From Neobacillus cucumis (GTDB lineage: Bacteria > Bacillota > Bacilli > Bacillales > Cytobacillaceae): a DNA stretch of 64,000 nucleotides. Below the pieces are notes generated by a model. That model did not search any database. It saw only the letters and a program-made list of their open reading frames with translations, and was not told where the DNA came from. Below, piece after piece: positions 44,054 to 50,840 of this stretch; the first letter of the stretch is position 1, and the number at the start of each line of letters is the position of its first letter. Location: the NCBI RefSeq assembly GCF_016908975.1, contig NZ_JAFBEX010000017.1:56446-120445 (forward strand), in the 5' to 3' direction. A program made the translations under genes and the position numbers.

Positions 44054-44752
44054 ATGAAAATGGAAGATATTAAACGTGTACTAGCTGATTTCACCCTTTT
44101 TCGTGAATTAAATGATTTTGAATTAACGAAAATAGCGACTATTTCATTTGCGAGAGAATGGAAAAAACAAAGTCATGTTTTCCTCCAGGGTGATCCTCTC
44201 GAAAATGTTTATTTTATTTTTGATGGAAAAATTAAAATTTACAAAAGTGACATTAACGGGAAAGAACAAATTGTCGCCATTGCCAAAAAAGGCGAAATGT
44301 TTCCACATGTCGGCTTCTTTAGAAAGGGGGATTACCCTGCCTATGCCGAGGCAGTTGAACCCTCCACCCTAATTGTTGTTCCTATCTCGAAATTCGAAAA
44401 GGTATTAATCGATAATCCGGAACTTTGTATAAAAGTTTTTAAGGTACTTGGGGAAAAAATAGTTGATTTGCAAAATCGACTCGAGGAGCAAATACTGAAC
44501 AATACATACGAACAAATTATTAAGCTCCTTATTCGTCTAGCACAAAAACATGGAATCGAACAAAAAAACGGTACTATTCTATTAAAATCAGAATTTACCA
44601 ACAAGGATCTTGCCAATATGATTGGCACTACACGAGAAACGATTAGCCGAACATTAACCAAAATGAAAAAAGAAGAATTAATTGAAGTGGACCAAGATGC
44701 TAACATGATCTTGGATGTCAAAATTCTTATGCAGGAAATAAATCTAGTCTAA
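44054..44752 (+). CDS. Crp/Fnr family transcriptional regulator
   Basis: A 232-residue activator-type protein: cyclic-nucleotide-like beta-roll (residues 15-125), long dimer helix, winged helix (about 175-225). The recognition helix IGTTRETISRTLTKM has Arg, Glu, Ser, Arg at the positions that read TGTGA in Crp and Fnr. It has a single Cys (NPELCIKV), so it cannot ligate a 4Fe-4S cluster through Cys alone as B. subtilis Fnr or E. coli FNR do. The signal is therefore unknown (NO, redox or small molecule). AGGTG precedes the ATG by 6 bases. Convergent with hcp, whose promoter carries a matching box. Confidence 0.88.
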   Translation: MKMEDIKRVLADFTLFRELNDFELTKIATISFAREWKKQSHVFLQGDPLENVYFIFDGKIKIYKSDINGKEQIVAIAKKGEMFPHVGFFRKGDYPAYAEAVEPSTLIVVPISKFEKVLIDNPELCIKVFKVLGEKIVDLQNRLEEQILNNTYEQIIKLLIRLAQKHGIEQKNGTILLKSEFTNKDLANMIGTTRETISRTLTKMKKEELIEVDQDANMILDVKILMQEINLV

Positions 44753-44754
44753 AC

Positions 44755-44792
44755 AAAAAACACCGCAGTCAGTGAACTGCGGTGTTTTATTT
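44755..44792. terminator. Bidirectional terminator between the Crp/Fnr gene and hcp
   Basis: AACACCGCAGT and ACTGCGGTGTT with a CAGTGA loop, T tracts on both sides. Confidence 0.85.
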
Positions 44793-44796
44793 GATA

Positions 44797-46086
44797 TTAC
44801 AATTGAAGCATTTCTTCCATATCTTCTTTGGCGGTACCGATTAATTTTAGATTAAATGTATCTCGAAGTACCTGTAGGACACCTTCTGAAATAAACTCAG
44901 GTGGTTTTGGTCCGATTCTAATATCCTTAATTCCTAAACTAAATAGTCCTAACAAAATAGCAACAGCTTTTTGTTCAAACCAGGATAATACAATACTTAC
45001 TGGAAGTTCATTTACTTCACAACCGAACGCATCTGCTAATGCTAAGGCAATTTTTACTGTCGAACCGGAATTATTACATTGACCTAAATCAATGTATCTA
45101 GGTATGCTTGTTCCCGGGACTACCCCATAGTCCACATCATTAAATCGGAATTTACCACAAGATGTGGTTAAAATAACCGTCTCTGGAGGAAGAGAAGTAG
45201 CGAGTTCACGGTAGTATTCTCCACCTTTTCCTGGTGCGTCACAGCCAGCAATTACAAAAAACCTTTTAATTTTACCTGCTTTTACAGCATCAATTACTTC
45301 TGGAGCTAAACCTAAAACCGTTTCATGGTGGAATCCTGTTAGCAATGTTTCATCAGACTCAATTGCCGCTTCAGGAAGCTCTAATGCCCTATTAATTAAT
45401 GGAGTGAAATCGTCATTCACAATTTTTTCAACATTCTCTAGGCCAGCAACTTCGTATGAAAACATTCTGTCTGCATATGTACCTTTTATTGGCATCACAC
45501 AGTTAGTGGTTGCAAGGATAGCTCCAGGGAATTTCTCAAACAGACGACGTTGATCGTACCAAGCTTTCCCGATATTACCTTTTAAATGCGCATATTTTTT
45601 CAGTGCTGGGTATCCGTGTGCAGGAAGCATTTCAGAATGTGTATAAATATTAATGCCCTTACCCTCTGTTTGTTTTAATAATTCTTCTAAGGCAAATAAA
45701 TTATGACCTGTAACAACGATACATTTGCCCTCAATTTTATTTTGACTAACACGGATTGGTTCTGGAATACCTAAACGTTTTGTATATGCCTCATCGAGCA
45801 TTTCCATAACTCTGACAGCTGACTTACCAACCTTCATCGCCATATCAATATGTTCTTGCACATTAAAATTTGAGTTGGTTAATGTCAGGTAGAGAGCTTC
45901 ATGTGTAGTCGCATCGACAAAAGGATCTGTAAAGCCCAATTGATTGGCATGTGTTCTATATGCCGCAATTCCTTTTAAGCCAAAAATAATCGTATCTTGT
46001 AAGCTTGCAATCGTTTCATCTTTACCACAAACTCCAATCACCTTACAACCGCCTGAAGGTGTTTGTTCACATTGATAACAGAACAT
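44797..46086 (-). CDS. hcp: Hydroxylamine reductase / hybrid-cluster protein (short form)
   Basis: A 429-residue hybrid-cluster protein. The N-terminal cluster motif is C3-x2-C6-x7-C14-x5-C20 (MFCYQCEQTPSGGCKVIGVC). Hybrid-cluster ligands include EAxx-type and Cys residues in VIAGCDAPGKGGEYY, LTTSCGKFRFND and IDLGQCNNSGS. At about 430 residues it is the shorter class, lacking the segment that makes E. coli Hcp 550 long. It reduces hydroxylamine or NO during nitrosative stress or anaerobiosis. GGTGAG precedes the ATG. Promoter region holds a perfect Fnr-type box. Confidence 0.93.
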   Translation of the reverse strand: MFCYQCEQTPSGGCKVIGVCGKDETIASLQDTIIFGLKGIAAYRTHANQLGFTDPFVDATTHEALYLTLTNSNFNVQEHIDMAMKVGKSAVRVMEMLDEAYTKRLGIPEPIRVSQNKIEGKCIVVTGHNLFALEELLKQTEGKGINIYTHSEMLPAHGYPALKKYAHLKGNIGKAWYDQRRLFEKFPGAILATTNCVMPIKGTYADRMFSYEVAGLENVEKIVNDDFTPLINRALELPEAAIESDETLLTGFHHETVLGLAPEVIDAVKAGKIKRFFVIAGCDAPGKGGEYYRELATSLPPETVILTTSCGKFRFNDVDYGVVPGTSIPRYIDLGQCNNSGSTVKIALALADAFGCEVNELPVSIVLSWFEQKAVAILLGLFSLGIKDIRIGPKPPEFISEGVLQVLRDTFNLKLIGTAKEDMEEMLQL

Positions 46087-46120
46087 AATCTCACCGCTTT
46101 CACATAAATATTACTTCACT

Positions 46121-46163
46121 AGCGTACAAATAATCTGATTTTACCAATGTGATTTAAATCACA
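46121..46163 (-). promoter_or_regulatory. Fnr/Crp-type box and -10 of hcp
   Basis: TGTGATTTAAATCACA (46148-46163) is a perfect 16-bp palindrome. On the minus strand TACGCT (46126-46121) can be a -10, giving a start near 46114 and the box at -41.5. The local Crp/Fnr protein is the natural candidate to bind it. Confidence 0.75.
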
Positions 46164-46277
46164 TCGAACTAGTTTGTAACAAAATGTTCAAATATTTGTG
46201 ACGATTATATGGCGGCACCTACCTAGGTAATTCAGCATATGATAAAGAGTAAAATTATGGAAAGAGAGGGATTGTTC

Positions 46278-46760
46278 ATGTCATCCATGCTTCCAGGTGA
46301 TAAAAATAACCACAAACCCCAGCTGCCAGAACCATTCCGGGAATTAGTAAAATCAATGAATGACTTCTTCACTGATAAACCAATGCGGGGATTTTTACAA
46401 TCAATTGATGATTTTTTTAAAACTCCTTTTCCGCTAGGTTCAAGTTTTCATGTAGAAACGGTAGAAACGGGTCAGGAATATATTATTTCTGCAGAGCTTC
46501 CAGGTGTGAAGAAAGAACAAATCCAATTAAATATCACTGGAAACTATTTAACCATCACTGTCGAAAATAAAGAAATAGAAACAGAGGAAAACGATCTTAC
46601 ACATGTTTATCGACGTAAATTCGTTCAACAACAATCTTCTAGAACGATTGCCCTGCCACATACAATCAATGAAAAATCAGTAAAAGCCTCTTATCGTGAT
46701 GGTTTATTGCAAATCCGCATCCCCCAAGAAAAAGGAAAAGTCATTGATATCGATGAATAA
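46278..46760 (+). CDS. Hsp20/alpha-crystallin family small heat-shock protein
   Basis: A 160-residue holdase chaperone. The alpha-crystallin domain runs from about residue 63 to 150: FHVETVETGQEYIISAELPG, the loop with YRRKFVQQQSSRTIALP, and SYRDGLLQIRIPQ. No C-terminal I-x-I tail beyond KVIDIDE. GAGAGGG precedes ATG 46278. Divergent from hcp, with no CIRCE or CtsR site seen. Confidence 0.9.
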   Translation: MSSMLPGDKNNHKPQLPEPFRELVKSMNDFFTDKPMRGFLQSIDDFFKTPFPLGSSFHVETVETGQEYIISAELPGVKKEQIQLNITGNYLTITVENKEIETEENDLTHVYRRKFVQQQSSRTIALPHTINEKSVKASYRDGLLQIRIPQEKGKVIDIDE

Positions 46761-46785
46761 TGATGTAGATTTTTACTAATGAGAA

Positions 46786-46815
46786 AAGACGGCAGGATCA
46801 TCGCCGTCTTTTCAT
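46786..46815 (+). terminator. Terminator after hsp20
   Basis: AAAAGACGGC, loop AGGATCATC, GCCGTCTTTT; may also end yppG on the other strand. Confidence 0.75.
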
Positions 46816-46826
46816 ATTTCATTTAT

Positions 46827-47381
46827 TTAGACTTTAAATATCCCTCCAAAACCTTTCACCAAATTGGAGACTTGACTTACAGCATTCATCATTTGACCCG
46901 CAGTATTCACCATTTTATTAATGTCAACTGACCCATCTTGAGACTTAAAAGAATTCATCAGCGATTGCATGCCACCAGGTTGTTTTGGCATGAAACTGTT
47001 TTTAGGATATGGATTCATTACTGGGTACCCATTCATAGGCATATAGGGCTGTTGTACCATTTCCTCTTTGGGCTGCAATGGATTTTGAAAAAGAAACTGG
47101 TTATCTTTTTGCGGATACGAAGCCGAATAATTTAAATTTTGTTGTCCAAATCCTGGTTGATAGGTTTGACCAAAAGTCTGCATTTGTGGTTGGTAATAAG
47201 GTCCCGGTTGATAATATGGCATCAAACTATAATTCTGAGATGGAGGTTGATATGGTTTTTGTTGATTTCGGCTATAGGATAACTGTTGATTTCTTGGTTG
47301 ATGATTCAGCGGCACTTGGTACATTATTTGCCCCGAGTATCCATGATGAGCAAAATTATTTGGTCTTTGTTTACCAAACAT
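46827..47381 (-). CDS. yppG: YppG-like Gln/Pro/Tyr-rich spore coat-like protein
   Basis: A 184-residue low-complexity protein: MFGKQRPNNFAHHGYSGQ at the start, many QPY, YQP and NQ units through the middle, then a conserved helical end DGSVDINKMVNTAGQMMNAV and LVKGFGGIFK. This matches the YppG coat-type family. GAGGAG precedes ATG 47381 by about 9 bases; an upstream ATG (47405) adds eight basic residues. Position beside yppF and yppE as in B. subtilis. Confidence 0.8.
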   Translation of the reverse strand: MFGKQRPNNFAHHGYSGQIMYQVPLNHQPRNQQLSYSRNQQKPYQPPSQNYSLMPYYQPGPYYQPQMQTFGQTYQPGFGQQNLNYSASYPQKDNQFLFQNPLQPKEEMVQQPYMPMNGYPVMNPYPKNSFMPKQPGGMQSLMNSFKSQDGSVDINKMVNTAGQMMNAVSQVSNLVKGFGGIFKV

Positions 47382-47568
47382 GGGCAAACATCTCCTCTTT
47401 ATCATTCTCTATTACACATTATGAAGGAAGGAGATATTTGGTGATACTTAGATTAGGATTGTCAATGTCATATTCACAAGAATTTTGTCTAAAGTTTAAA
47501 TATTTTAAAAACTAGGAATCATATTTTTTCGTGTTACGATAAAGAAAAGGGTGAAGGAGGAGTTATTT

Positions 47569-47778
47569 ATGGACATTCAAGACTTAAAATGCAAATTTAT
47601 TCAAAGTCGAGATTACACCACAGATGATGTTAATGCCTTATTGGATTTTGCAAAGAAAGCGTATATTCACGATGAAATTAGTATTAAAGAATATCGCAAT
47701 CTGATCCGCGAGCTTGAAATACAGGGCGCGGTAATTCCTGAAATTCATCATGAAGACTCCCTCATCGAACATTCTTAA
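47569..47778 (+). CDS. yppF: YppF-like protein
   Basis: A 69-residue soluble helical protein, MDIQDLKCKFIQSRDYTTDD with LLDFAKKAYIHDEISIKEYRN. GGAGGAG precedes ATG 47569. It matches the YppF family in length, motif and place. Function unknown. Divergent from yppG. Confidence 0.82.
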   Translation: MDIQDLKCKFIQSRDYTTDDVNALLDFAKKAYIHDEISIKEYRNLIRELEIQGAVIPEIHHEDSLIEHS

Positions 47779-47849
47779 GAACTTAGTACAACTTTCGTAC
47801 CATGGTTCCGCTGTAAAAAATCTTAATCTTAAATGAACATTCAAGAACA

Positions 47850-47881
47850 AATAGAGATGCAACACTGCATCTCTTTTCTAT
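47850..47881. terminator. Bidirectional terminator between yppF and yppE
   Basis: AGAGATGCA, loop ACAC, TGCATCTCT and TTTCTATTT. Confidence 0.75.
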
Positions 47882-48237
47882 TTATTCAGCTCTTTAATGA
47901 CCTCAGTCAATATATATTCTACTGTACGATGAATGTTTAAAAATCTAGATTTGCTAGTCTCTGGAAAAAAAGACTGAACCGAGAGCTGGTCAATATGGGC
48001 AGAAGCCGTATCAATTTGGTTCAAATGGAGATGCTTCGTATTCTTTGCCAAGGGTAGCCATTTTTTCATCGCTTCATTCCAATTGACATTAACTTCTTTC
48101 ACTTCATCTGCAAATGGTTTAATTACATGATGAAAATCAGGTGTCATTCCAGTCTCTCTACCCTCTAAATAATTCTTTAAAAATATCTCATTATAATGTA
48201 AAAGTCTTTCCGTTAAGTAAAGAATTTCTTCTGACAT
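47878..48237 (-). CDS. yppE: YppE-like protein
   Basis: A 119-residue helical protein: MSEEILYLTERLLHYNEIFLK at the start, with GMTPDFHHVIKPFADEV and ILTEVIKELNK. It is the YppE family (B. subtilis YppE, 123 residues, four-helix bundle, role unknown). ATG 48237 has AAGGGGA 8 bases upstream. The frame continues to 48306 only into repeat copy 5. Confidence 0.85.
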   Translation of the reverse strand: MSEEILYLTERLLHYNEIFLKNYLEGRETGMTPDFHHVIKPFADEVKEVNVNWNEAMKKWLPLAKNTKHLHLNQIDTASAHIDQLSVQSFFPETSKSRFLNIHRTVEYILTEVIKELNK

Positions 48238-48268
48238 GTCCCCTAATCCCCTTACGAAGTACAAAATA

Positions 48269-48412
48269 AGAAAAGCGCAAGCGCCTTGACCAGCCCCGAC
48301 AAGCATAAGCCACTCTCAAAAGGAAGGCGCTTTTTGCCTTCCTTTTGAGAGTGGCTGTAGACCATCGAGGGGCTAGGCGCTGGAGCTAGACAATTCTCAA
48401 AATCGAATGCTT
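48269..48412 (+). repeat. Intergenic foldable repeat, short form, copy 5
   Basis: AGAAAAGCGCAAGCGCCTTG to GCTAGACAATTCTCAAAATCG. The inner arms are CACTCTCAAAAGGAAGGC and GCCTTCCTTTTGAGAGTG, a perfect 18-bp stem around GCTTTTT. It lies between yppE and yppD, directly before the yppE ribosome site. Confidence 0.9.
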
Positions 48413-48417
48413 TTTTA

Positions 48418-48450
48418 CCAAATAAAAAAGCAGCATAAAAAAATGCTACT
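48418..48450 (-). terminator. Terminator after yppD
   Basis: AGCAT, T-rich loop, ATGCT and GCTTTTTTATTTGG on the minus strand; a short stem. Confidence 0.55.
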
Positions 48451-48482
48451 TAAAACTAACCATACCATTATTTTAACGTTAT

Positions 48483-48758
48483 TTAAAAACCTAATTCAAG
48501 TTTAAAAGATTGTGGAACAGTTCCAATGTTAGAATCCAGAATTTCCTCTGAAGATAATGAATTCTCTAGTTTAGATTTTTCTTCGACCTCTGAAAGGCGT
48601 TGAATGGTTTCCTTAATTTTTTCTTGTTCCTTACTTTTCAATTGAAGGCGGCAATCGGTGAAGGAGGCTTCAAGAACAGACTCCAATTCTTCTATTTGAT
48701 TACATATTTCAGTTAACATTGAAAGCATCTTTTCTTTTTCAGACATTGGTATATTCAT
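48483..48758 (-). CDS. yppD: YppD-like coiled-coil protein
   Basis: A 91-residue helical protein: MSEKEKMLSMLTEICNQIEE and RLSEVEEKSKLENSLSSEE suggest coiled coil. The name rests mainly on its place between yppE and sspM/yppC. GGAGGG precedes ATG 48758 by 7 bases. Function unknown. Confidence 0.65.
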   Translation of the reverse strand: MNIPMSEKEKMLSMLTEICNQIEELESVLEASFTDCRLQLKSKEQEKIKETIQRLSEVEEKSKLENSLSSEEILDSNIGTVPQSFKLELGF

Positions 48759-48954
48759 TTTAAAATCCCTCCTCACGAATATCTAATAAGTAGTATTCTC
48801 CTTCTCATTACAGCTTCCTTCCACCAAGACAAAACTAGAAGCAATTCGCCAAAGAAAGTGTAAAAACTGCATATATTACATTCTTTTTCGACACCTTGAT
48901 AAGACCGCATGAAATACCGTTAAACCGCACATGCTAGTATTGGAGGTGTTTTTA

Positions 48955-49062
48955 ATGGCGAAAAAGAATAACCCATCAAGCAAACAATCAAAATCTGTGA
49001 CAGAGCAAAAAACAGGCTATGGGGATAAAAAGCTTGAAGGACCAAATCGTCCTGCAGAGTAA
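48955..49062 (+). CDS. sspM: Small acid-soluble spore protein M
   Basis: 35 residues: MAKKNNPSSKQSKSVTEQKT, then GYGDKKLEGPNRPAE. The KKLxGPNRP end is the SspM signature. TTGGAGG precedes the ATG by 7 bases. CATGCTA (48930-48936), 18 bases after CGCATG, may be a forespore sigma-G promoter. Adjacent to yppC as in B. subtilis. Confidence 0.88.
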   Translation: MAKKNNPSSKQSKSVTEQKTGYGDKKLEGPNRPAE

Positions 49063-49069
49063 AAATGAT

Positions 49070-49102
49070 AAAAAAGCAAGGATTAGTTCCTTGCTTTTTT
49101 AT
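49070..49102. terminator. Bidirectional terminator between sspM and yppC
   Basis: AAAAAGCAAGGA, loop TTAG, TTCCTTGCTTTTTT. Confidence 0.8.
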
Positions 49103-50076
49103 TTCCACTCTTCGAACTTTAACGACTGTTTTAGTGAAAGTAATAAGTGGAGTTGATTCGATTTCTCATAATACCAGTCTGTAAGGTGAATAGTATGATG
49201 ATGATGAGCTGGTAAATACAACCAAGCAGGTAAAACAACGCGCTTCTTACTCCAATCTTGATATTGATGTTGATGATGCGCAATCACTGGAAAAGTTGTT
49301 CTCAGTAATGGGGTTTTCCGCCCCGTCTTTATTTTAAAATACTGTTCATAATCGAATCTCGAGCCAGTATGTGGGGTCCTTTCCGCAAACTCAAAAAAAT
49401 AGGGGAACAGCCTTGGATGAGAAAGAATGCTAGCCAGCCTTTTCCCTAAGTTAATTCGTTTGGAAAGAGATTTAAACCCATTTACACTTGCACCATAAAC
49501 CTCTCCCCCACAAGTCGGAAATAATACACAGCTAAAATGGAGCCAATCTTGTAAGTAAAAAAGGAAAGAATTGAATACCTTTCTTCTATAAACTGGATGT
49601 TCAATAACAGGGGTTTGAATGACATTTTGCTCATTAATAATTAACGCCGTGGTCAACCTTTTCTTATCATTCTCTTTCCAATAACGATACCATTCTTTTT
49701 GAATAAAAGCTGAAATATTGAAATAACGAAGTAAATGAAACATAGGGCGTTTCAATTCCGAAGAATAGTGATAGAGCATAAGTTGAGGAAAGACGTCATG
49801 AAAAATCAGCCAATTGGCACGTTCATAAGTCAAAAAAAGCTTTTTTCTTATTTGCGGCTCTATTAATTTTGGAAAAATATCGCCTTCAAGATCACACATA
49901 TTCCAGCCGCCGTTTCTGGAAACCATACTTGCGAGAAAAGACCAAATAATATCCGGATGATTTTTAAAATATTTAAAATAGGCATCTGTTCTCGAAATAT
50001 TATCTACATTTCTTTTATTGGTTTCGCTTACAATTTGACGGATAATTGTTTGTTCCTGTATTGTAAGATGATTCAT
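49099..50076 (-). CDS. yppC: DUF2515 family protein YppC
   Basis: A 325-residue protein of the DUF2515 (YppC) family. ASMVSRNGGWNMCDLEGDIF, FHDVFPQLMLYHYS and LFPYFFEFAERTPHTGSRFDYE are conserved-looking blocks rich in aromatic and His residues. No signal peptide. Function unknown. ATG 50076 follows GGAAG by 7 bases; ATG 50082 is too close to that site. Divergent from recU. Confidence 0.87.
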   Translation of the reverse strand: MNHLTIQEQTIIRQIVSETNKRNVDNISRTDAYFKYFKNHPDIIWSFLASMVSRNGGWNMCDLEGDIFPKLIEPQIRKKLFLTYERANWLIFHDVFPQLMLYHYSSELKRPMFHLLRYFNISAFIQKEWYRYWKENDKKRLTTALIINEQNVIQTPVIEHPVYRRKVFNSFLFYLQDWLHFSCVLFPTCGGEVYGASVNGFKSLSKRINLGKRLASILSHPRLFPYFFEFAERTPHTGSRFDYEQYFKIKTGRKTPLLRTTFPVIAHHQHQYQDWSKKRVVLPAWLYLPAHHHHTIHLTDWYYEKSNQLHLLLSLKQSLKFEEWK

Positions 50077-50193
50077 CCTCATCTTCCTTATTTTATCGAG
50101 ATTTTTATTAGATTGTGTTTACAAATTTATTTTATTCACCCCAATTTGTACAAAGATTTGGTATGATAAGGAATAGTTTGAGAGGTGTTAACA

Positions 50194-50796
50194 ATGAATC
50201 TAAACTATCCAAATGGAAAAAAGTACAGTCCAAAGGAACACTTATCAGACTCTCCTGATAAAAAGAGAAAAAATGGATCTTATAGTAATCGGGGAATGAC
50301 ACTTGAGGAAGATTTAAATGAAACCAATCAGTATTACCGGGAAAGAAAAATTGCGGTCATACATAAAAAGCCTACACCAGTACAAATTGTTCAAGTGGAT
50401 TATCCAAATAGAAGTGCTGCTGTTATAAAAGAAGCGTACTTTAAACTAGCATCAACAACAGACTATAACGGAGTATATAAAGGAAAATACATTGATTTTG
50501 AAGCAAAGGAAACTCAAAATCCCACCTCATTTCCATTAAAGAATTTTCATCAACATCAAATACAACATATGGAAGAAGTACTTGACCAAGGAGGTATTTG
50601 TTTTGTCATTCTCCGTTTTACTAAATTTGAGCAGGTATATCTGCTTGAAGCCCAGCACTTATTAACCTATTGGGAGAGAATGAAGAATGGAGGAAGAAAA
50701 TCCATAACAAAAGAAGAAATAGAACAAAAGGGTCATTACATCCCACTTGGATTTCAACCAAGAATTGACTATATTAAAATAATAGAACAACTTTAA
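50194..50796 (+). CDS. recU: Holliday junction resolvase RecU
   Basis: A 200-residue resolvase. The N-terminal disordered start MNLNYPNGKKYSPKEH is followed by the nuclease fold: NRGMTLEEDLNETNQYY, KAYFKL-type helix, YKGKYIDFEAKET (Asp and Glu-x-Lys metal site), and NFHQHQIQHMEEV. It cleaves four-way junctions and loads with RuvAB. GAGAGGTG precedes ATG 50194. Operon with ponA, 44 bases apart, as in B. subtilis. Confidence 0.95.
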   Translation: MNLNYPNGKKYSPKEHLSDSPDKKRKNGSYSNRGMTLEEDLNETNQYYRERKIAVIHKKPTPVQIVQVDYPNRSAAVIKEAYFKLASTTDYNGVYKGKYIDFEAKETQNPTSFPLKNFHQHQIQHMEEVLDQGGICFVILRFTKFEQVYLLEAQHLLTYWERMKNGGRKSITKEEIEQKGHYIPLGFQPRIDYIKIIEQL

Positions 50797-50840
50797 AAGA
50801 CTTCATTTTTTTCACAGGGATTAGAAAGGAAGGAAATCAT

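Noticed and set aside
44341..44721. 126-codon antisense frame within the Crp/Fnr gene
   Set aside because: No ribosome site, and the plus-strand gene is well supported.
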